Assembly (NCBI GenBank): GCA_009993495.1
Contig: JAACTI010000061.1
Span: forward strand, 1-10,620
Direction of reading: 5' to 3'
Length of the DNA stretch: 10,620 nt
Source: Deltaproteobacteria bacterium
Lineage (GTDB): Bacteria; Desulfobacterota; Desulfuromonadia; Desulfuromonadales; Geopsychrobacteraceae
The notes under the pieces were generated by a model. It had not been told where the DNA came from. It was given only the letters and a program-made list of their open reading frames with translations, and made no database searches. Numbering within the stretch: the stretch's first letter is position 1; the number at the start of each line of letters is the position of its first letter. Shown here piece by piece: positions 6,367 to 10,620 of the stretch. Made by a program: the position numbers and the translations under genes.

Positions 6367-6383
6367 AGCAAGGTCTCTGCCAA
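6367..6383 (-). promoter_or_regulatory. Sigma-54 (RpoN) -24/-12 promoter for the ice-binding-like lipoprotein gene
   Basis: On the minus strand TTGGCAGAGACCTTGCT (6383 to 6367) matches the RpoN consensus TGGCACG-N4-TTGCW at TGGCA and TTGCT, with GG and GC exactly 12 bases apart. Two positions of the -24 box (C to G, G to A) differ. The start would be near 6356, giving a leader of about 125 nt. The promoter faces away from the adjacent kinase/sigma-54-activator operon, the usual arrangement for a locally encoded regulator and its target. Confidence 0.68.
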
Positions 6384-6496
6384 GGTTTGGTGGGAAATCA
6401 GTATTTAAATGTTTCAATAATTTCAGTAACTTATTTTAATATCTAAGACGCCTGAGTTGATCGATACCTGTTTGCAACCCTCAGTATTTAACGGAA

Positions 6497-6512
6497 CCTC
6501 AATATATTGCGG
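6497..6512 (-). promoter_or_regulatory. Candidate enhancer site CCGCAATNNATTG, copy 2
   Basis: The minus strand reads CCGCAATATATTGAGG, an imperfect palindrome (14 of 16 positions symmetric, core CAATATATTG). It ends about 116 bp before the GG of the sigma-54 promoter at 6383-6367 and has the same orientation as the related site at 1236-1250. A weaker relative (CCGCAAAATTCCAG) lies at 6536-6523. Activator binding is inferred. Confidence 0.35.
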
Positions 6513-6599
6513 AATTAGTGACTGGAATTTTGCGGTTTTTTTGAAGCAATACTGCTAGTGTGCTCTGCTGTTAAAAAATAGAGAGGAAGCACCCCGCAG

Positions 6600-8642
6600 A
6601 TGCATAACGAAGAGCTGTGTCGAGTTCAGGAAGAATTGGAGATTTCGCGAAAAAAATATGCGGCGCTTTTTGACTTTGCCCCTGTCGCCTGTTTCACCTT
6701 TGATGCCCATGGACTCATTCGAGAGGTTAATCTCACTGGTGCTCACATGCTGGGAAGTGAGCAACAAGAATTAACCAATACCCCCTTTGTCGAGTTTGTT
6801 GCTGATGCTGGTGAAAAAAAGAAATTTTGGCAACATCTGGCAAATGTTCTAAAAAATCAGGGCAGGGACACATGTGAAATCAGACTGACGCGAAAAGATC
6901 AGGCGCAGATTTTTGGTCGGCTCCAGAGTGTCTGCCTGGATCTGGGTGAGAAGAATGAAAAACAAATACTTTGTTCAATCGCCGACGACAGGCTAGGCAA
7001 ACAGCAGGAAACGGCCATTCAGGACGCCCGTGAATACGCCGAAAACATTGTGGAAACGGTTCACAATCCCCTGGTGGTACTGAATTCAGACCTGAGAATT
7101 CTTTCGGCCAACCAGAGTTTCTTCCAAACCTTCAAAGTCACCCCCGAGGAGACCCTCGGGAATTTTATTTACGACCTCGGCAACCGGCAATGGGATATTC
7201 CCAACCTGCGGGTTCTCTTTGAAGAGATACTGCCCCGCAATAGCGTTTTTAATGGCTATGAAGTTGATGATGAATTCCCCGGCATTGGGCGCAGAACTAT
7301 CCGCCTGAATGCCCGGCAGATTTCACGCAAGAATGTCGGCTCACGCATTATTCTTGTGGCGATGGAAGATATTACTGAGCGAAATTGGGCGGCAGGCGAA
7401 CGAACCCGGATTGAGCAGATATTGCAGAATCAGAACATTGAACTGGAGCGCGCCACGGTTGTTGCAGAAAAAGCCAATCTTGCCAAATCGGATTTCCTCG
7501 CCAGCATGAGCCATGAACTACGCACGCCCCTCGGGGCGATCCTTGGTTTTGCCCAACTGCTGGAATCCAGCAATCCACCGCCGACACCGACCCAGACGCG
7601 AAGCATCGATCAAATTCTCAAGGCCGGATGGTACCTGCTGGAACTTATCAATGAAATTCTCGATCTGGCCCAGGTCGAGTCTGGAAAGCTGTCCTTGTCT
7701 CTTGAACCGGTCTTGCTGAGCGAAGTCATGCTCGAATGCGAAGTTATGATCGAACCTCAGGCCAGGGAACGCGGTATCAGGGTGGATTTCAGCCACTTTG
7801 AAACGCCCTGCTTTGTCGAGGCCGATCGTACCAGGGTCAAGCAAGTGCTGATCAACCTGCTTTCCAACGCGATCAAATATAACCGGGAGGAGGGAAGCGT
7901 TAGTGTGGCCTGTACCCGGTGCGACGCGGGTGTCATCCGCATCAGCGTTAAGGACACTGGCGCGGGGCTGGCTCCCGAACAACTGGCGCAGCTCTTTCAG
8001 CCCTTCAATCGTCTGGGACAAGAAGCCACCATTGAAGGAACCGGTATCGGCCTGGTGGTCTGCAAGCGGTTGGTCGAATTGATGGGGGGTAAGATCGGCA
8101 TGGAAAGCCGCGTCGGCGAAGGAAGCGTCTTCTGGTTTGAGCTTAACCCGGCGGCGGAAATCGCCTGCAGTGACCATAGCGTCCCCTTATTGACGACGGT
8201 CCTCCAGGCACAGGCTCAAAGGGATCCTCAAATATCCACCCTCCTCTACGTCGAGGATAATCCGGCCAATCTGATGCTGGTCGAGGATATAGTTGCACAG
8301 CGCCCCGACATCCGGTTTGTGAGTGCGCGAAATGCTATTCTCGGTATCGAGATGGCGCGCACCTTGCTGCCGGATGTGATTCTGATGGACATCAATCTGC
8401 CGGGAATCAGTGGTCTCGAAGCATTGAAAATTCTGGTGGATGACCCCACCACCGCCAATATTCCGGTGATTGCCCTGAGCGCCAACGCCCTTCCCCGCGA
8501 CATTGAGAAAAGCCTGGAGGCCGGTTTCTTTCAGTATCTCACCAAGCCGATCAAGGTCAAAAAGTTTATGGATATTCTCGACCTCGCATTAAACTTTTCC
8601 GGGACACAAGCGTCCGGGTCTGCGCAGAAAGATATTTTTTGA
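6600..8642 (+). CDS. Hybrid sensor histidine kinase (PAS-PAS-HisKA-HATPase-REC), cytoplasmic
   Basis: The 680-aa protein has no membrane segment or signal peptide. A PAS domain occupies about residues 18-130 (FDFAPVACFTFDAHGLI). A second one, about 145-262, has VHNPLVVLNSDLRILSANQSF and ends MEDITER. A coiled stretch leads to HisKA with phosphoacceptor His305 in SMSHELRTPLGAILGF. The ATPase domain shows the N box (LLSNAIKYN, about 421-428), DTGAGL (452-457) and GTGIGL (480-485). A receiver domain (about 546-665) carries acidic Glu552/Asp553, phosphoacceptor Asp597 in LMDINLPG, Ser627 and Lys649, all intact. The signal is unknown; the PAS domains suggest an internal cue such as redox state or a small ligand. 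The only in-frame ATG after the upstream stop is used, with AGAGGA about 12 bases before it. It is coupled to the sigma-54 activator by an overlapping stop/start, so the two form a pair. No Hpt domain is present. Confidence 0.93.
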   Translation: MHNEELCRVQEELEISRKKYAALFDFAPVACFTFDAHGLIREVNLTGAHMLGSEQQELTNTPFVEFVADAGEKKKFWQHLANVLKNQGRDTCEIRLTRKDQAQIFGRLQSVCLDLGEKNEKQILCSIADDRLGKQQETAIQDAREYAENIVETVHNPLVVLNSDLRILSANQSFFQTFKVTPEETLGNFIYDLGNRQWDIPNLRVLFEEILPRNSVFNGYEVDDEFPGIGRRTIRLNARQISRKNVGSRIILVAMEDITERNWAAGERTRIEQILQNQNIELERATVVAEKANLAKSDFLASMSHELRTPLGAILGFAQLLESSNPPPTPTQTRSIDQILKAGWYLLELINEILDLAQVESGKLSLSLEPVLLSEVMLECEVMIEPQARERGIRVDFSHFETPCFVEADRTRVKQVLINLLSNAIKYNREEGSVSVACTRCDAGVIRISVKDTGAGLAPEQLAQLFQPFNRLGQEATIEGTGIGLVVCKRLVELMGGKIGMESRVGEGSVFWFELNPAAEIACSDHSVPLLTTVLQAQAQRDPQISTLLYVEDNPANLMLVEDIVAQRPDIRFVSARNAILGIEMARTLLPDVILMDINLPGISGLEALKILVDDPTTANIPVIALSANALPRDIEKSLEAGFFQYLTKPIKVKKFMDILDLALNFSGTQASGSAQKDIF

Positions 8643-10195
8643 TGAATACCGAGTTAGACATTCTTGCAGCCAGCATTCTGATCGTCGATGATCAGGAAAC
8701 CAACATCAGCCTTTTGAAGCAGATGCTGCAAGAGACTGGTTACACCGATATTTCCTTCACCATGGACCCGCAGGGCGTTTGCGCTCTTCATCGCGAGCAT
8801 AATTATGATCTGATTCTCCTCGACTTGCAGATGCCTGGCATGGACGGGTTCGAGGTGATCGCGGAACTCAAATCTGACAATCCCGGCAAATACCTGCCGG
8901 TTCTGGTCATTACCGCCCACCCCGACCACAAACTGCAGGCGCTGCAAACCGGCGCAAAAGACTTTATCAGCAAACCCTTTGACCTGGTCGAGGTCAAGAC
9001 CCGCATCCATAACATGCTGGAAGTGTGCCTGTTATACAAAACTCTCGAAAACTACAGCAAAGAACTCGAACAAACGGTTCAGGAACGGACGCAAGCTGTG
9101 CTCAAGGCCAATGAGCTGCTGCTGGCAGAGATTCAGGAACGCAAGGAAGGCGATGCTTCCCTCCAGCGGGCACTGACGGAAATCAAAGACCTGAAGGATC
9201 GGCTGCAGGCCGAGAATATTTACCTGCGCAAGGAAGTTGCCGGCCAATACAACCGCGGAGAACTTATTGGCCAAAGCGACATTCTGGCCGAGGTTTTTTC
9301 CCAGATTCAGCAGGTTGCGCCCATGCAGGCGACCGTGCTCCTCCTCGGCGAAACCGGAACCGGCAAGGGGGTGGTGGCGCGCGCCATTCACAGCAACAGT
9401 TTGCGCAAGAACCGGCCATTGATAACCGTTAACTGCACGACCCTGCCGACCAACCTGATTGAAAGCGAGCTTTTCGGTCGCGAGAAAGGGGCATTCACCG
9501 GAGCTGATGCCCGGCAGATGGGGCGCTTCGAACTGGCCGACGGCGGCACAATTTTTCTCGATGAAATCGGCGAGATGCCGCTGGATCTCCAGAGTAAACT
9601 CCTGCGTGTTCTTCAGGATGGCGAGTTCGAGCGCTTGGGGAGCTCCCGCACCCTGAAAGTCGATGTGCGGATTATCGCAGCCACTAACCGTAACCTGGAG
9701 GAAGAGGTGCGCCAGGGCCGATTCCGAAAAGATCTTTTCTACCGGCTTAATGTTTTCCCTATCACCTGCCCGCCATTAAGACAGCGCAAGGAAGACATCC
9801 CTCTGCTGGTTCAGCATTTTGTTGAAAAATTTAACAAGAAGATGGGCAAGAAAATCGAGACACTGTCAAAAGCGACCCTGAGCACCCTGCAGCAATACAG
9901 CTGGCCCGGCAACGTGCGCGAGCTGGAAAGTATCATCGAACGAGCGGTCATCACCAGTCAGGGGACGACACTTCAGGTTTTGGGCCGATTCGATATGGCT
10001 GAAACAACCGAGGTATTATCAGGGGATCAGCTTAAATCTCTTGCCGAGATGGAACATGATCACATTCTCCATGTCCTCGGACAGACCGGGTGGCTGATCG
10101 ATGGGAAAAACGGGGCCGCACTTATTCTTGGCCTCAATCCAAGCACCCTGCGTGCCCGGATGCGAAAATCCGGAATTCTGCGACAATATAAATGA
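8642..10195 (+). CDS. NtrC-family sigma-54-dependent response regulator (REC, coiled coil, AAA+, Fis-type HTH)
   Basis: The receiver domain (about residues 10-126 of 517) has Asp16/Asp17, phosphoacceptor Asp61 in [11 protein letters not shown], Thr91 and Lys111. A long coiled coil (about 130-198) follows. The AAA+ sigma-54 domain (about 205-440) shows Walker A GETGTGKG (236-243), the sigma-54-contacting GAFTGA loop (283-288), Walker B GGTIFLDE (301-308), and the ATNRNL and [12 protein letters not shown] blocks. The [10 protein letters not shown] stretch precedes a C-terminal Fis-type helix-turn-helix (about 465-517, ending [14 protein letters not shown]). All activator hallmarks are intact, so it should hydrolyse ATP to open sigma-54 promoters when phosphorylated. 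The ATG at 8642 overlaps the kinase stop by one base (TGATG); a TTG three bases earlier is possible but less likely. The partner is the adjacent kinase. Likely targets, by inference, are the sigma-54 promoters at 1385 and 6383. Confidence 0.94.
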   Translation: MNTELDILAASILIVDDQETNISLLKQMLQETGYTDISFTMDPQGVCALHREHNYDLILLDLQMPGMDGFEVIAELKSDNPGKYLPVLVITAHPDHKLQALQTGAKDFISKPFDLVEVKTRIHNMLEVCLLYKTLENYSKELEQTVQERTQAVLKANELLLAEIQERKEGDASLQRALTEIKDLKDRLQAENIYLRKEVAGQYNRGELIGQSDILAEVFSQIQQVAPMQATVLLLGETGTGKGVVARAIHSNSLRKNRPLITVNCTTLPTNLIESELFGREKGAFTGADARQMGRFELADGGTIFLDEIGEMPLDLQSKLLRVLQDGEFERLGSSRTLKVDVRIIAATNRNLEEEVRQGRFRKDLFYRLNVFPITCPPLRQRKEDIPLLVQHFVEKFNKKMGKKIETLSKATLSTLQQYSWPGNVRELESIIERAVITSQGTTLQVLGRFDMAETTEVLSGDQLKSLAEMEHDHILHVLGQTGWLIDGKNGAALILGLNPSTLRARMRKSGILRQYK

Positions 10196-10217
10196 CAGAC
10201 TTTCACCACATCACAAT

Positions 10218-10266
10218 AAAAAAGCCGGCCGGGCATTGAGGGCTCCCGGTCGGCTTGCATTTATTT
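10218..10266. terminator. Bidirectional rho-independent terminator
   Basis: AAGCCGGCCGGG (10222-10233) pairs with CCCGGTCGGCTT (10245-10256), a 12-bp stem with one G-U pair and an 11-base loop. In the plus direction GCATTTATTTT follows, ending the kinase/activator operon 26 bases after its stop. In the minus direction the stem is followed by TTTTTTATT, a stronger U-tract, which would end the small minus-strand gene remnant at 10327. Confidence 0.85.
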
Positions 10267-10326
10267 TGGGTATTTACTGGTTGCTATCGGCTTGATGAGT
10301 ATTGCTGGGAAAATAGCTGAGAAATA

Positions 10327-10536
10327 TTATTTCTTCTCGGTTTTCAGCGGATCTTTGTTATCGATCTTTTTATTTTTATTCATGTCTTGCATCATCGGGC
10401 TCGGGGTATTACTACCCTGACCCTGTTGCTGACCATCTTCCCAATAGGGGGACACACCATAAAACTCATGGATTTCCCGGCTTTGGTTGTCTTTGGTCAA
10501 AGCTTCTTCGATATCACCTTCAGGAACTGCGTCCAT
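10327..10536 (-). pseudogene. C-terminal remnant of an unidentified gene (or small hypothetical gene)
   Basis: An open frame of about 70 codons encodes a very hydrophilic peptide containing EFYGVSPYWEDGQQQGQG, a Met/Asn/Lys-rich stretch and a lysine-rich end (KTEKK). It has no signal peptide, membrane segment or motif I recognise. The frame can be extended to an ATG at 10560, but those extra codons overlap, out of frame, DNA coding for the transposase fragment, and neither ATG has a Shine-Dalgarno. The simplest reading is that this is the tail of a longer gene whose front was lost when the transposase element arrived. A terminator with a good U-tract follows it at 10218-10256, as for a once-functional gene. 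Confidence 0.45.
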
Positions 10537-10620
10537 GGCGACGATTGAAGACCACGGCATAGCCTGTCAGCAAGCGCCGCATGAAAGTGGCAAGCTTGGT
10601 CGACTGGGGACGAAGAAGTA
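10520..10620 (-). pseudogene. Truncated REP-associated Y1 transposase fragment, continuing beyond right edge
   Basis: Read on the minus strand from 10618, the frame gives LLRPQSTKLATFMRR, then LLTGYAVVFNRRHGRSS and a stop at 10522-10520. The stretch TFMRRLLTGYAVxFNRRHGR is the region around the catalytic tyrosine of RAYT transposases, which normally continues with HGHLFQNRYKS. Here the family sequence is lost after HGR, so the enzyme is cut short. The N-terminal half lies off the right edge. It is on the same strand as the transposase start at 1-95 but is a separate copy, since that one reads out of the window in the other direction. Confidence 0.72.

Larger units (their letters stand above)
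6232..6599. other. Divergent intergenic control region (368 bp)
   Basis: This AT-rich gap separates the minus-strand lipoprotein gene from the plus-strand kinase gene. Besides the sigma-54 promoter, the candidate enhancer and the leader start-stop described separately, it contains an exact 11-base direct repeat TCAGTATTTAA at 6398-6408 and 6481-6491, of unknown meaning. I see no convincing sigma-70 promoter for the kinase gene, no RNA gene and no conserved coding frame. Confidence 0.5.

Noticed and set aside
6520..6540. TGGAATTTTGCGG as a sigma-54 promoter for the kinase gene
   Set aside because: GG and GC are only 8 bases apart instead of 12, so it cannot be a -24/-12 element.
7518..8177. 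Minus-strand open frame (219 codons) opposite the histidine kinase
   Set aside because: It lies within the HisKA/HATPase coding region, whose motifs are intact on the plus strand.
8639..8641. TTG as start of the sigma-54 activator
   Set aside because: The ATG immediately after it overlaps the kinase stop in the usual TGATG coupling; the one-residue difference cannot be settled from sequence but ATG is more likely.
10101..10295. Plus-strand open frame running through the operon terminator
   Set aside because: It overlaps the end of the sigma-54 activator gene and the terminator hairpin and has no protein features.

Overview
The window looks like a chromosomal segment of a delta-proteobacterium of the Desulfuromonadales type (Geobacter/Desulfuromonas/Pelobacter relatives). 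This is inferred from the mix of a CheB-CheR-type fusion, a DUF1207 outer-membrane protein, an OmpA-like barrel protein, sigma-54 regulation and Geobacter-like REP-associated (Y1/IS200-like) transposases, at moderate GC. No rRNA, tRNA or CRISPR array was seen.

Layout, left to right. (1) 1-95, minus strand: first 31 codons of a REP-associated tyrosine transposase, running off the left edge. (2) 151-1176, minus: a CheB-CheR fusion gene whose CheB part is complete but whose CheR part stops just after the SAM-binding motif, next to the transposase leader. (3) 1177-1462: intergenic control region with a textbook sigma-54 (-24/-12) promoter at 1385-1400, a perfect 10-bp inverted repeat, and a possible enhancer element. 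It drives (4) a small two-helix membrane protein (1463-1684) and a DUF1207 outer-membrane protein (1702-2778). (5) Convergent to these, on the minus strand, an OmpA-family protein (2833-3927). Upstream of it, also minus, is a large surface lipoprotein (4024-6231) made of five tandem beta-sandwich repeats and a C-terminal DUF3494 ice-binding-like domain. A strong 14-bp hairpin separates the two. (6) 6232-6599: divergent control region with a second sigma-54 promoter, on the minus strand, pointing at the ice-binding lipoprotein gene. (7) 6600-8642 and 8642-10195, plus: a hybrid PAS/PAS/HisKA/HATPase/REC histidine kinase, coupled by a stop/start overlap to an NtrC-family sigma-54 activator (REC, coiled coil, AAA+ with GAFTGA, Fis-type HTH). 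(8) A bidirectional terminator, then a small gene remnant and a broken REP-associated transposase fragment at the right edge, both minus.

Most interesting reading. The two-component sigma-54 activator sits beside two sigma-54 promoters. Both control envelope proteins: the small membrane protein plus DUF1207 protein, and the repeat/ice-binding-like lipoprotein with OmpA perhaps by read-through. An element CCGCAATNNATTG lies in the same orientation, roughly 115-150 bp upstream of each -24 box, as expected for an enhancer site of a common activator. This suggests a self-contained module in which a cytoplasmic sensor kinase controls remodelling of the outer membrane/surface, including an ice-binding-like adhesin. 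The promoter matches are seen directly; the regulatory link is inference.
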